A stretch of 64,000 bases of DNA from Metabacillus endolithicus (GCF_023078335.1 NZ_CP095550.1:3392001-3456000); one strand, 5' to 3'. Counted from the stretch's first letter, positions 48,986-58,844 are shown. Translations and numbers: made by a program. Notes: a model not told the origin generated them from the sequence alone.

Positions 48986-49168
48986 TTATATGTACTCTTT
49001 CACTTGTTTATCATCATTAATTAGGTGTTTATTACTCCCGAGGATTTCTTGTAATAAAAGCATATCAAGCTCTTGGCTGCATTGAATTGTTTGGTCAGAA
49101 TTAATTCCATATTTTTTGGCTGTTTTAATCAAGTTCTTTCTTTTTATTTCAATTTCATTCGTGAACAT
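48986..49168 (-). CDS. yisI: Spo0E-family aspartyl-phosphate phosphatase YisI
   Basis: Spo0E-like phosphatases dephosphorylate Spo0A~P and delay sporulation. The 60-residue protein has the family pattern RKNLIKTAKKYGINSDQTIQ followed by SQELDMLLLQ. I chose ATG 49168, about six bases after GGATGGAG; longer in-frame starts lack a ribosome binding site. B. subtilis yisI is in the same place. Confidence 0.87.
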   Translation of the reverse strand: MFTNEIEIKRKNLIKTAKKYGINSDQTIQCSQELDMLLLQEILGSNKHLINDDKQVKEYI

Positions 49169-49399
49169 ATTTTTCTCCATCCTAGATTTAAGATTTTGTC
49201 GATCAAAATGTAACCAAGTGTCGTTTAGGACATGCTTATTATACAACGGATTATCTTATAAAACTTAGATTCGCTAAAATAACAAAAAAGAATACAAAAT
49301 TCTACAAGAAGCAACAGATTTATCTCTAAATTTTGTTTCTTTTAATGGAAGGTTGTACAATAAAAGTAAGTAGTATTATGCTGGAAGGAAGGGAACATT

Positions 49400-50167
49400 A
49401 TGATCGATGCCCATCTCCATCTTGATCAATATGATCTAAATAAGCTAGATTTTTATATTGATATGTGGAGAAATCATGGAATTAAAGGAGTTGTAGCGGT
49501 TGCTACAGATTTACAATCAAGCTATAAAACATTAGAGCTAAAGCATAAATACCCTACATTTATACGTGCTGCGATTGGCCATCATCCAGAAGCCCCTCCA
49601 TTGACTAGTAAAGATCTAGCTGAACTTCTGAACTTAATAAAAAAGGAGAAAAACCACTTGTCAGGTATTGGTGAGATTGGTCTTCCAACCTATCAAAAAG
49701 AGTCTTTATATGAAGTGTATGGAGAAGAACTATTTTGCGAACAATTAGAAGTGCTTTTAGAAATAGCAAAATCAGTAGATCTTCCGGTTGCTTTACATGC
49801 TGTTCATGAAGAGTCAGAGAAGGTGCTTTTACTATTGAAAAAGCATGAAATAAAGAAGGCACATTTTCATTGGTTAAAAGCTTCGAATCAAAATGTTCAA
49901 GATATAATCTCTTGTGGTTATTATGTTTCTGTTACACCAGAGGTTTGCTATAGGGAACGTGACCAGCGTCTTGTCAGAATGATTCCAATGGATCAATTAT
50001 TAATTGAAACGGATGGACCTTGGAAGCATGGTGGACACTTTCAGCATCAAGACACAACTCCTCTCTTTTTAAAGGATATCGTGGACTCCTTATCGAATAT
50101 ATTTTCAATATCAACTGTAAACATAAATGAAATACTAATGGCAAATACTAAAAGGCTTTATGATTGA
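49400..50167 (+). CDS. TatD-family metal-dependent hydrolase
   Basis: A TIM-barrel amidohydrolase of the TatD DNase family. The HxH motif is DAHLHLD at the start. Further motifs are AIGHHPE, GIGEIGL and, late, LLIETDGPW. It has 255 residues. AAGGAAGGG precedes the ATG. TatD enzymes are linked to DNA repair or tRNA-end editing, but this gene's substrate is unknown. yisK follows 23 bases downstream. Confidence 0.88.
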   Translation: MIDAHLHLDQYDLNKLDFYIDMWRNHGIKGVVAVATDLQSSYKTLELKHKYPTFIRAAIGHHPEAPPLTSKDLAELLNLIKKEKNHLSGIGEIGLPTYQKESLYEVYGEELFCEQLEVLLEIAKSVDLPVALHAVHEESEKVLLLLKKHEIKKAHFHWLKASNQNVQDIISCGYYVSVTPEVCYRERDQRLVRMIPMDQLLIETDGPWKHGGHFQHQDTTPLFLKDIVDSLSNIFSISTVNINEILMANTKRLYD

Positions 50168-50190
50168 TTCTATAGTAGTGGAGGATTTGT

Positions 50191-51093
50191 ATGAAATTTG
50201 TATTAGCTACAATACATAGCGAACCTTTTATTGGATTGTTATATGGAGAAAAAATTATTGATTTAAACAAGGCGGAACAAGAAATTTTTGAAATTACTTC
50301 ATTTCCAAGATCACTATTGGAGTGCGTAACTTTGGGCGAAAAGTTTGTTCAAGACGTAGTCCAAATAGTTGATAAAATAAAGAATGCTGATGGACATGAA
50401 GGATATGTATATTCTTTTTCGGATGTTAAAATACAAGCACCTATTCCAAGGCCAACAAAAAATATTTTTTGTGTTGGAAAGAACTACAGAGAACATGCGA
50501 TTGAAATGGGAAGTGAAGAGGACATACCAAAGCATCTTATGATGTTTTCAAAAGCACCAACATCTGTAATTGGTCATGAAGATGAAATTGATCCACATCT
50601 ACATATTACAAGTGAACTCGATTATGAAGGTGAGCTTGCAGTGGTCATTGGTAAAAAAGGAAAACAAATCAAAGAAGATGAAGCAATGAATTATGTGTTT
50701 GGCTATACAATTATAAACGACATTACAGCTCGAAATCTTCTATCACAGCACAAACAATTTTTAATTGGCAAAAGTTTAGACACTTCTTGTCCAATGGGGC
50801 CTTATTTAGTTCATAAATCAGCTATAAAAGATCCTTATGATTTAAGTATTAAAACAAAAGTAAATAATGAAGTGAGACAAGATGGACATACAAAAGATAT
50901 GATTTTTACAATCGAGCATATGATCTCAACTCTTTCTCAAGGAACAACACTTGAGCCAGGGGATATCATTGCAACTGGAACCCCAGCTGGTGTGGGAAAA
51001 GGATTTAAACCGCCGAAGTTTCTAAATCCAGGAGATGTAGTTGAAATTGAAGTTGAAGGTATTGGAATCTTGAAAAATAAAATCATAGGATAA
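50191..51093 (+). CDS. yisK: Fumarylacetoacetate-hydrolase-family protein YisK
   Basis: YisK belongs to the FAH family; the B. subtilis protein is reported as an oxaloacetate decarboxylase that also interacts with the cell-shape machinery. It has IFCVGKNYREHAIEMG, a metal-site LDYEGELAVVIGKKG and GTPAGVGKGFKPPKFLNPGD. The 300 residues match the family. AGTGGAGG precedes the ATG. Confidence 0.92.
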   Translation: MKFVLATIHSEPFIGLLYGEKIIDLNKAEQEIFEITSFPRSLLECVTLGEKFVQDVVQIVDKIKNADGHEGYVYSFSDVKIQAPIPRPTKNIFCVGKNYREHAIEMGSEEDIPKHLMMFSKAPTSVIGHEDEIDPHLHITSELDYEGELAVVIGKKGKQIKEDEAMNYVFGYTIINDITARNLLSQHKQFLIGKSLDTSCPMGPYLVHKSAIKDPYDLSIKTKVNNEVRQDGHTKDMIFTIEHMISTLSQGTTLEPGDIIATGTPAGVGKGFKPPKFLNPGDVVEIEVEGIGILKNKIIG

Positions 51094-51103
51094 TACATGG
51101 AAA

Positions 51104-51130
51104 GGGAGCCAATCATAGGGCTTCTTTTTT
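51104..51130 (+). terminator. Terminator after yisK
   Basis: GGAGCC and GGCTTC pair (with G-U) around an eight-base loop, then a T6 tract. Confidence 0.75.
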
Positions 51131-51258
51131 AGTAGATTTATTTGGACAACAGCGTTTTCAAAAAAAGACACAAGATAATGAATGTTTACAGCTCTTTCTT
51201 TAATATTCGTCTTAAATCATGCTAAAATAAGGTTGTCTTTAACTAAGGAGGAAAAATG

Positions 51259-51618
51259 ATGACACATGCACACATTACTACATGGGTTGTAGCGATTATT
51301 CTTTTCTTTGTTGCACATTCTTTATTTAAGTCTGGAAAAGAAAAGCCATCAAAAATTGTTCATATGGTTTTACGCTTGTTTTACATTTTAATTGTGATTA
51401 CAGGTGTTATTCTTGTTACTGGTGTGTATCAGTTAGATGGGGAATACATAGCGAAAATTGTTTTAGGAATCTGGACAATCGGTGCAATGGAGATGGTTCT
51501 GGTTAGATTGAAAAAAGGAAAACCAACAAGAGTTTTCTGGATTCAATTTGTAATTGTTCTACTTTTAACAATTGTATTAGGACTGCGTCTGCCTTTAGGA
51601 ATTTGGAGTTTTTCTTAA
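51259..51618 (+). CDS. yisL: YisL-family membrane protein
   Basis: About four membrane segments in 119 residues; the N-terminus THAHITTWVVAIILFFVAHS is typical of YisL (DUF1516). Two ATGs lie side by side (51256 and 51259); the second has better spacing from AAGGAGG. Function unknown. It ends with a strong terminator, followed at once by the 52-bp palindrome array. Confidence 0.9.
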   Translation: MTHAHITTWVVAIILFFVAHSLFKSGKEKPSKIVHMVLRLFYILIVITGVILVTGVYQLDGEYIAKIVLGIWTIGAMEMVLVRLKKGKPTRVFWIQFVIVLLLTIVLGLRLPLGIWSFS

Positions 51619-51637
51619 AGAGTAGAGGGATAGAAGG

Positions 51638-51682
51638 CTGTAGATAGACTCGAGTGACCATCGAGCTATCTACAGTTTTTTT
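51638..51682 (+). terminator. Terminator after yisL
   Basis: CTGTAGATAG and CTATCTACAG (10 bp), with an inner CTCGA/TCGAG helix, then TTTTTTT. Confidence 0.92.
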
Positions 51683-51690
51683 GTTTGGTA

Positions 51691-52216
51691 AGAGATGAAG
51701 ACCAATACAAGGGCAGGAGTATAAAGAAATGGTCATGGTCTTCATACAAGCGATGAAGACCAATGCAAGTGCGAAAATCAGAAGAAATGGTCTTCATACA
51801 AGCGATGAAGACCAATGCAAGTGCGAAAATCAGAAGAAATGGTCTTCATACAGGAGATGAAGACCAATGCAAGTGCGAAAATCAGAAGAAATGGTCTTCA
51901 TACAGGAGATGAAGACCAATGCAAGTGCGAAAATCAGAAGAAATGGTCTTCATACAGGAGATGAAGACCAAAGTAAGGTCAAAAATCAGAAGAAATGATC
52001 TTCATACAGGAGATGAAGACCAAAGTAAGGTCAAAAATCAGAAGAAATGGTCTTCATACAGGAGATGAAGACCATTGCAAGTGCAAAATTCAGAAGAAAT
52101 GGTCTTCATACAGGAGATGAAGACCATTGCAAGTGCAATATTCAGAAGAAGTGGTCTTCATTCAAGAGATGAAGACCAAAGCAAGGTAATAAATCAGAAG
52201 AAATGATCTTCATTGC
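51691..52216. repeat. Palindromic tandem array, locus 2 (52-bp period, about ten copies)
   Basis: ATGAAGACC starts at 51695, 51753, 51805, 51857, 51909, 51961, 52013, 52065, 52117 and 52169. After the first 58-base step all eight steps are exactly 52 bases. Each unit carries TGGTCTTCAT-ACAGGAG-ATGAAGACCA and a linker like ATGCAAGTGCGAAAATCAGA. Copies differ at a few linker bases. The period is not a multiple of three, so the array does not code. It fills the space between yisL and the convergent yisN-like gene. Confidence 0.95.
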
Positions 52217-52255
52217 TGCAAAAGAGCCTACTTTAACAAAAGTGACCAACTTCAT

Positions 52256-52816
52256 CTAAAACTTACTACAAACAAGCCGTCTTTCACCTAAACTTGTTGT
52301 TATTTCAAATCGATCTGACGAATGAATGCCTCTTTCAAAGTGGTGTTGAATGGCACAGATGGAATCTTCATTGTCAAATTGAAAGAAGGATACCCCTTTT
52401 TTATTCATGCGATTTTCCATAAATAATAATTGATTATACGAATAAATACAGTCGTAAGGCGAAAAGCCAAGGGAGTTTATTTGTTTAATCAACCTGACAA
52501 ATATTTCATCTTGAAGTTCCTTTAACATTTCATCTAATGCTAAAGGTAATTTTTTTCTTATCCGCACTGTATCACCATGATTTAATGATAGCGTTCCCAT
52601 GTCAGTCTTGATCTTACCTAGGCCTATCCATCTGCCGGTTGTCCACCCGGATGGATTTAAAATTTCTAGATGAGAATTTTGAATCTCATCTAATAAATGA
52701 AGCTCATCACTCATATCATCATAAATGACATACTGATCATTTGTAATTTCGATCAGTCCAGTTAAATACGAACGTTTTTGATTTAATAGTAAGTCTGTTC
52801 GTTTAATTGGAAACAT
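52256..52816 (-). CDS. yisN: YisN-like (DUF2777) protein
   Basis: A 186-residue soluble protein. The N-terminus FPIKRTDLLLNQKRSYLTGL and central GRWIGLGKIKTDMGTLSLNH suggest a small beta domain; a helical part follows. I assign YisN by its position between yisL and asnO and by resemblance to that DUF family. ATG 52816 is eight bases after GGAGG. Function unknown. Confidence 0.7.
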   Translation of the reverse strand: MFPIKRTDLLLNQKRSYLTGLIEITNDQYVIYDDMSDELHLLDEIQNSHLEILNPSGWTTGRWIGLGKIKTDMGTLSLNHGDTVRIRKKLPLALDEMLKELQDEIFVRLIKQINSLGFSPYDCIYSYNQLLFMENRMNKKGVSFFQFDNEDSICAIQHHFERGIHSSDRFEITTSLGERRLVCSKF

Positions 52817-52923
52817 ACATTTTACCTCCAAATCGTTGTTACACTTGTTGTTTTGAAAAACGTTGATATCATCGTTTTTGACAAAAATGAGGAAGTTTAT
52901 GCATTTCTACATTTTACTTGGGA

Positions 52924-52955
52924 CAATTCAACATTTGATAAAGTGGGCATACAAT
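52924..52955 (+). promoter_or_regulatory. Sigma-E promoter of asnO
   Basis: CATACAAT (52948-52955) matches the sigma-E -10 consensus exactly. The -35 region near 52926-52933 is a weaker match. B. subtilis asnO is known to be expressed under sigma-E. Confidence 0.65.
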
Positions 52956-53028
52956 GTCTACACCTATTAAGGTCACAGACGTTGGTGTGTATGAAAATCA
53001 TAATATAGATGAGGGAGATGAAGCTTTC

Positions 53029-54879
53029 ATGTGCGGAATAACTGGTTGGGTAAACTTTAAAGGGAACATACGCACTGAGCAAGAAACGATTAAGAAAATG
53101 GCGGAAACGTTAGCAAAAAGAGGACCAGATGACACGAACATTTGGGGAGAAGATCATGTACAATTTGGTCATAAGCGTTTAGTTGTAGTTGACCCTGCCG
53201 GTGGTATTCAACCAATGACACGGACAAAAGAAGGCAACTCTTATACGATTTGCTATAACGGTGAGCTTTACAATACTGAGGATATTAGAAAAGAACTTCT
53301 TTCAAGAGGCTACACATTTAAAGGGCATTCTGATACAGAAGTTCTCCTTCAATCCTATATTGAATGGGAAGAAGAATGTGTACATCGTTTAAACGGAATA
53401 TTTGCTTTTGCGGTTTGGGATTCAAAGAAAGAAAAATTATTTATCGGTAGAGATCGCTTGGGAGTAAAACCTTTATTTTATAAAGAAGAGAACGGATCAA
53501 TCTTATTTGCTTCTGAGCTGAAAGCAATTCTAGCTCATCCTTCTGTTTCGGCTAAACTTGATAAATCAGGTCTTTCTGAAATATTTGGTGTTGGACCTTC
53601 TAGAACTCCTGGTGTTGGCGTTTTTAAAGGAATTGATGAACTGCGTCCAGCTCATGCCTTAGTTTATACAAAGAATGGATTAAAGAAGTGGCGTTATTGG
53701 GATGTAGAAAGCAAACCACATGAAGATTCTGTTGAAGAAACAGCGGATAAGGTAAAATTTTTATTTACAGATGCGGTTAAACGTCAATTAGTATCAGATG
53801 TTCCTTTATGTACGTTCCTTTCTGGCGGCGTTGACTCGAGTGCAATTACAGCTGTTGCTGCAGAACATTATAAAAAAGAAGGAAAAGGGCAACTTCATAC
53901 TTATTCTATTGATTATGAAGATAATGATAAATTCTTTAAGGCAAATGAGTTTCAACCAAACTCAGATGGTCCGTGGATCAAGAAAATGAGTGAAACATTT
54001 AACACACATCATCATAGTAGTGTGATTTCACAACAGGAATTAGTTGATCATCTGATTGAAGCAACGTCTGTTCGTGACTTGCCTGGTATGGCAGATGTGG
54101 ATTCATCTTTATTGTGGTTCTGCCGCGAAATTAAAAAAGACTTTGTTGTTGGTTTGTCAGGTGAATGTGCAGATGAAATTTTTGGAGGGTATCCTTGGTT
54201 TCATCGCCCTGAGGATTTAGCAAATTCAGCATTTCCATGGATGCGTTCAACAGATGAGCGAGTGTCGTTATTAAAGCCTGAGTGGCAAGATAAATTAAAT
54301 CTTAATGAATATGTTCAAGCTCGCTATCAAGAAACAGTTAACGAAACACCGCTGCTTGAAGGTGAATCAGAGGTTGAAGCGCAAAGACGTCAACTATTCT
54401 ACTTAAATATGCACTGGTTTATGGCAAATCTCTTAGACCGTAAAGATCGGATGAGTATGGGCGCAAGCTTAGAGGTTCGTGTACCGTTTGCTGATCATCG
54501 TCTTGTTGAATATGTATGGAACATTCCTTGGGAAGTAAAAATGCATGGAGATCGTGAAAAAGGAATTCTGCGAAAAGCGTTAGAGGGACTTCTTCCTAAT
54601 GAGGTTCTTTATCGTAAGAAAAGTCCTTATCCGAAAACACATAATCCAGAGTATACAAGATTAGTAACAAACTGGTTGAAATCTTTAGTAAGCCAAAAAG
54701 ATTCGATTTTACATGAGTTGTTAAATAAGCAAAAGCTTAATGATATTATCGAAACAGAGGGCAAAGCATTCCAGGTTCCTTGGTTCGGTCAATTAATGTC
54801 AGGTCCACAGCTTCTTGCTCATTTAGCACAAATTCATGTTTGGTTTGATAGCTATTCAATCGATATTGATGAAAGATAG
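53029..54879 (+). CDS. asnO: Asparagine synthase (glutamine-hydrolysing) AsnO
   Basis: AsnO makes asparagine from aspartate with glutamine as nitrogen donor; in B. subtilis it is the sporulation-specific paralogue. The start must be ATG 53029 (MCGITGW), because Cys2 is the N-terminal glutaminase nucleophile; a longer frame from 52954 begins inside the promoter. The synthetase domain has the PP-loop FLSGGVDSSAITAV (about residue 260) and GLSGECADEIFGGYPW. 616 residues, as in AsnO. Confidence 0.95.
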   Translation: MCGITGWVNFKGNIRTEQETIKKMAETLAKRGPDDTNIWGEDHVQFGHKRLVVVDPAGGIQPMTRTKEGNSYTICYNGELYNTEDIRKELLSRGYTFKGHSDTEVLLQSYIEWEEECVHRLNGIFAFAVWDSKKEKLFIGRDRLGVKPLFYKEENGSILFASELKAILAHPSVSAKLDKSGLSEIFGVGPSRTPGVGVFKGIDELRPAHALVYTKNGLKKWRYWDVESKPHEDSVEETADKVKFLFTDAVKRQLVSDVPLCTFLSGGVDSSAITAVAAEHYKKEGKGQLHTYSIDYEDNDKFFKANEFQPNSDGPWIKKMSETFNTHHHSSVISQQELVDHLIEATSVRDLPGMADVDSSLLWFCREIKKDFVVGLSGECADEIFGGYPWFHRPEDLANSAFPWMRSTDERVSLLKPEWQDKLNLNEYVQARYQETVNETPLLEGESEVEAQRRQLFYLNMHWFMANLLDRKDRMSMGASLEVRVPFADHRLVEYVWNIPWEVKMHGDREKGILRKALEGLLPNEVLYRKKSPYPKTHNPEYTRLVTNWLKSLVSQKDSILHELLNKQKLNDIIETEGKAFQVPWFGQLMSGPQLLAHLAQIHVWFDSYSIDIDER

Positions 54880-54888
54880 AAGTGTTAG

Positions 54889-54920
54889 AGGAACTGTCCG
54901 GTAGGGGCAGTTCCTTTTTA
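54889..54920 (+). terminator. Terminator after asnO
   Basis: AGGAACTG and CAGTTCCT pair, with GTCC/GGGGC closing, then TTTTT. Confidence 0.88.
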
Positions 54921-54949
54921 TTTACTTTAAAATGGCAGAGCATTTTAAT

Positions 54950-54978
54950 TTGAGTTTCATATGTTAACTATGTATAAT
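54950..54978 (+). promoter_or_regulatory. Promoter of the plus-strand carotenoid operon
   Basis: TTGAGT (54950-54955), 17 bases, and a perfect TATAAT (54973-54978), 40 bases before the first crt gene. Confidence 0.72.
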
Positions 54979-55018
54979 CTTTGTATAATAATTGTACATT
55001 TAAATAGGAGGCATCATC

Positions 55019-56545
55019 ATGAAAAAAATGGTTGTTATTGGGGCCGGACCTGGTGGATTAGCAGCAGCTATGCTATTAGCCAGCAAGGGGCATAAAGTTC
55101 ATTTGTTCGAAAAACAATCGTATATTGGGGGCAGAAACTCTTTCATTCATGAAAAAGGCTATACATTTGATATGGGCCCTACATTTTTAAGCATGGTTCA
55201 TATCGCGGAAGAAATTTTTCAAACGGTAGGAAAAAACCTTCATGACTATGTTGAACTTATTGAACTAAAGGAAATGTATCAACTAATTTTCGATGATGCC
55301 ACAATTAATATGACAAGAAATCAAGATGAAATGATAAAGAGGCTAAATCAACTTTCTCAAGGTGAAGGAAATGGCTACCTAAAATTTATGAATGATACAA
55401 GAAATAAAATGAATGCCCTCACACCTATCTTACAAAGCAAAATGGATCGATTTTACCATTATTTTAGATGGCGTGTGATCAAGGCATTGCCACAGCTCAC
55501 TGTTTCTAAAAGTTTATATGAAGTTCTTTCAAAATATTTTAAAGATGAACGTGTTAAGCTAGCATTTACTTTTCAATCTAAATATCTAGGCATGTCACCA
55601 TGGGAATGCCCCGGAGCTTTTTCCATTCTTTCATATATGGAGCATGAGTATGGAATTTACCACCCAAAGGGAGGAGTGAATCAGCTTTCAAAGGCAATGG
55701 CAAAGGCATTTGAAGAGCTTGGGGGAGAAATTCACTTAAACCAGGGAGTGCAGAAGTTAGTATTGGACGGAAAAACAGTAAAAGGCGTTCAGCTTGAGGA
55801 TGGTCGAAAAGTGTTTGCTGATGAAGTGATCATTAACGGTGATTTTGCCCATGTAATGACAAACTTGGTGGATGAAGGTGTATTGAAAAAGTATTCAAAG
55901 AAAAAACTTCAGAAAAAGAAATTTTCTTGTTCAACATTCATGATCTATCTTGGCATAAACAAGCAATACGATCTCCCACATCATACAATTGTGTTTGCTC
56001 AGGATTATAAGAAAAATGTTGAAGAAATTACGAAAACTCACTCAATGCCTGAAGATCCATCCATTTATGTTCAGAATGCTAGTGTCACAGATCCAAATCT
56101 TGCTCCGGAGGGACATTCAGCACTATATATCCTGGCTCCGGTACCAAGTAATTATAGTCAACTAGATTGGGAGAAAGAAAAACATAGATTTAGAGATCTT
56201 GTATTAAAAACATTACAAGAAAAAACAATGTTTAAAAACATAGAAGAGCACATTGAAGTTGAAAAAATCATTACACCTAAGAATTGGGAAGAAGACCTGT
56301 TTGTCTATAAAGGAGCAACATTTAACTTAGGACATCAGCTTTCTCAAATGATGGTCTTGCGGCCACATAATGAATTTGAAGAGTTAAAGAATTGCTGGTT
56401 AGTTGGGGGAGGTACCCATCCTGGCAGTGGTCTTCCGACGATTCTCGAATCAGCACGTATCACGACAAAGGCAATAAACAACCAATATAAGAAACAGCCG
56501 GATTCGATATATCTACAAACAGGAGAAGTGAGGGATGTAAGATGA
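55019..56545 (+). CDS. Carotenoid desaturase, CrtI/CrtN family
   Basis: An FAD-dependent desaturase that would introduce double bonds into dehydrosqualene or phytoene. The dinucleotide fold VIGAGPGGLAAAMLLASKG is at residues 5-23; GYTFDMGPTF follows, and the C-terminal GGGTHPGSGLPTILESAR is the classic CrtI signature. 508 residues. AGGAGG precedes the ATG. Its stop overlaps the next gene (ATGA). Of the three paralogues here it looks most like the main desaturase, but CrtN versus CrtI substrate length cannot be read from sequence alone. Confidence 0.88.
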   Translation: MKKMVVIGAGPGGLAAAMLLASKGHKVHLFEKQSYIGGRNSFIHEKGYTFDMGPTFLSMVHIAEEIFQTVGKNLHDYVELIELKEMYQLIFDDATINMTRNQDEMIKRLNQLSQGEGNGYLKFMNDTRNKMNALTPILQSKMDRFYHYFRWRVIKALPQLTVSKSLYEVLSKYFKDERVKLAFTFQSKYLGMSPWECPGAFSILSYMEHEYGIYHPKGGVNQLSKAMAKAFEELGGEIHLNQGVQKLVLDGKTVKGVQLEDGRKVFADEVIINGDFAHVMTNLVDEGVLKKYSKKKLQKKKFSCSTFMIYLGINKQYDLPHHTIVFAQDYKKNVEEITKTHSMPEDPSIYVQNASVTDPNLAPEGHSALYILAPVPSNYSQLDWEKEKHRFRDLVLKTLQEKTMFKNIEEHIEVEKIITPKNWEEDLFVYKGATFNLGHQLSQMMVLRPHNEFEELKNCWLVGGGTHPGSGLPTILESARITTKAINNQYKKQPDSIYLQTGEVRDVR

Positions 56546-58007
56546 AAACCGTTATTGTTGGTGGAGGAATTGGCGGCTTACTATCGGCTCTGCTTTTGCA
56601 TCAAAATGGAATTGACGTAATGATCGTTGAAAAACGAGATCGTCTAGGTGGCAGGTTGGCTTTTATTGAGCAAGATGACTACAAAATTGATGAGGGACCA
56701 ACGATTGTACTGCTGCCTGAGATGATAACAGAGTTGTTAAACGAAGCGGGAATTACTCGTGGTGATTATGAATTAGTTAGGATTGATCCATTATACAAAA
56801 TACATTTTCACGATGGAGCAACGTATGAAAAATATTCAGATCAGACTAAGCAGCTTAATGAACTAAGAAGATTATACCCAGAGGAACAAGCTGGGTACCT
56901 AAACTTCATGAAAGATATGGATGTACATTTTAAACTAGGAATGGACCGTTTCATCAAACGTTCCTTTGTCCAGAAAAAGGATTTTTGGTCAAAACAAAAT
57001 ATTAAAACATTATTAAAACTTAAAGCATATCGCTCGGTTTATCAATCTCTTAAAACATACTTTAAAGAAGAAAATCTGAGATTGGCGTATTCTTTGCAAT
57101 CACTTTATATAGGCGGAAATCCATACGAATCACCGGCTCTTTATTCGCTTATTTCATATAGTGAGCATAAACATGGAATTTATTATTTAAAAGGCGGTTA
57201 TGCAAGTTTAGTAGATGTATTGAATAGAGAAATTGAGAAGAGAGGAATAGAGGTTTTCTTAAATTCTGAGGTAGCGTCTCTTACATTAACCAGAAATCGG
57301 GCAACAGGGGTGAATGTGAACGGGCAGTGGATAAAAGCAGATTCGGTTATCTTAAACGGAGATTATCCTGTTATATCAACACTACTCGATCCTTCTAAGT
57401 CTACTCAAAGAAGCTATACTCCTTCATCAAGCTGTTTATTGCTTTATTTTGGATTAGATAAAATCTATGAAAATACACCTGTCCATCAGTTTTTTATGGG
57501 GAAAGATTTTTCAAGCCATATGAGTGAAGTATTCGAAGAAAAAGTTGTTCCTAACGACCCGGCATTTTATACGTTTCATCCATCGGTAATTGATTCCACC
57601 CTTGCACCAGAAGGAAAAGGGGTGTTGTACGTTTTAGTTCCAGTACCAGCGGGTTCTCATATTGAATGGTCTAGTGAACAATCGTTTGTTGAGAGAATAA
57701 TTGATTCATTAGAAAAAAGAGGGTATCCAGATTTAAGACAGCATATTGTTTGGCAAAAGGTGCGTACACCAAATGATGCAGAAAGTGAAGGGATTTTTCA
57801 GGGGGAAGCTTTGGAATAGCACCGATTCTTTTTCAATCAGGTGTGTTTCGTCCTCAAGCAAAACCATCTCGATATGAAAATGTCTATGCAGTTGGAGCAT
57901 CCGTTCACCCGGGTGGAGGCATACCAATTGTAATGCAAGGTGCAAAGCTTATGGTCGAGCAATTACTACAGGATGCCGAACGGAGGAAAAAAGAATGGTC
58001 AATGTAG
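56542..58007 (+). pseudogene. Second CrtN-family carotenoid desaturase/oxidase, frameshifted
   Basis: An FAD-binding paralogue: VGGGIGGLLSALLLHQNG at residues 4-21, DDYKIDEGPTIVLLPEM and YYLKGGYASLVDVL. The first frame stops at 57819. In the other frame, SFGIAPILFQSGVFRPQAKP and VGASVHPGGGIPIVMQGAK continue to 58007. One G missing from the G5 at 57801-57805 explains the break. Repaired length is about 488 residues. It overlaps crtM by 13 bases. The role may be further desaturation or terminal oxidation (CrtNb/CrtNc type). Confidence 0.87.
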
Positions 58008-58837
58008 AGATAGCGTATAGACAATGTGAACAAATGATTAGGCAACACTCACAAACCTTTTATAAGGCATTTTCTTTGCTTCCTGAAGAAAAGCGGAAAG
58101 CGGTGTGGGCTGTTTATGCGTTTTGTCGAATAGTTGATGACATTGTTGATGAAGGTAGCTCTCCACATGAGGAACTAAAACAATTTGAACAGGAGTTTAC
58201 GTTATTTTTAAATGGAGTCATGCCACTGAATAATCAATATATGTGGGTTGCGCTAAAAGATGCTTTCTCCCGGTTTCAATTAGATGATAAACCGTTTTTC
58301 GACATGTTGAAGGGACAGGGAATGGACTTAGTCAAAACACGCTATGAAACGATGAATGAGGTGCTTGATTATTCCTATCATGTTGCTAGTACAGTAGGAC
58401 TCATGCTGTTACCAATTTTGGCTCCAAAAGAAAAAGTAGCACTCAAAGACGGTGCCATCGCACTTGGCCTAGGTATGCAAATTACCAATATTCTACGTGA
58501 CATTGGAGAAGATTTACAGCGTGACCGTGTTTATATTCCAAAGGAATTATTGCTGAAATATCACTATTCACATCTTGAACTTCAGCACGGGATTATTAAT
58601 TCAGATTTTATTCAGCTATGGGAACATATGGCGCAGGAAGCTGAGATGTACTATACAAGAGCACTGGAAACCATGCATCTTTATCCAATTGCCTCACGTA
58701 CTCCTGTTAAAGCATCGGCGCTATTTTATCGTGAGATTTTAAGAAAAATTCGAGATCAAGGATATCGAGTGTTTTCGGAGAAACAATTTGTTACGAACGA
58801 TGAGAAATCTACTATTTTGTCGAGGATATCAGGGTAA
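57995..58837 (+). CDS. crtM: Dehydrosqualene/phytoene synthase family, CrtM
   Basis: CrtM joins two prenyl diphosphates head to head to start carotenoid synthesis. Both Mg-binding Asp motifs are intact: FCRIVDDIVDE (Asp48, 49, 52) and NILRDIGEDLQRDRVYIP (Asp169, Asp173). 280 residues. GGAGGAAAAAA precedes the ATG. The homologue beside asnO in B. subtilis is YisP, known as a farnesyl diphosphate phosphatase. Here full synthase motifs and neighbouring desaturases argue for a true synthase. Confidence 0.9.
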   Translation: MVNVEIAYRQCEQMIRQHSQTFYKAFSLLPEEKRKAVWAVYAFCRIVDDIVDEGSSPHEELKQFEQEFTLFLNGVMPLNNQYMWVALKDAFSRFQLDDKPFFDMLKGQGMDLVKTRYETMNEVLDYSYHVASTVGLMLLPILAPKEKVALKDGAIALGLGMQITNILRDIGEDLQRDRVYIPKELLLKYHYSHLELQHGIINSDFIQLWEHMAQEAEMYYTRALETMHLYPIASRTPVKASALFYREILRKIRDQGYRVFSEKQFVTNDEKSTILSRISG

Positions 58838-58844
58838 TAGAGAG

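Noticed and set aside
51691..52216. CRISPR array
   Set aside because: Repeat spacing looks CRISPR-like, but the spacers are nearly identical to each other within the array, the repeat itself is short and palindromic, and no cas genes are in the window.
52954..53028. Longer N-terminus of AsnO
   Set aside because: It would start inside the sigma-E -10 and bury the catalytic Cys, which must be residue 2.
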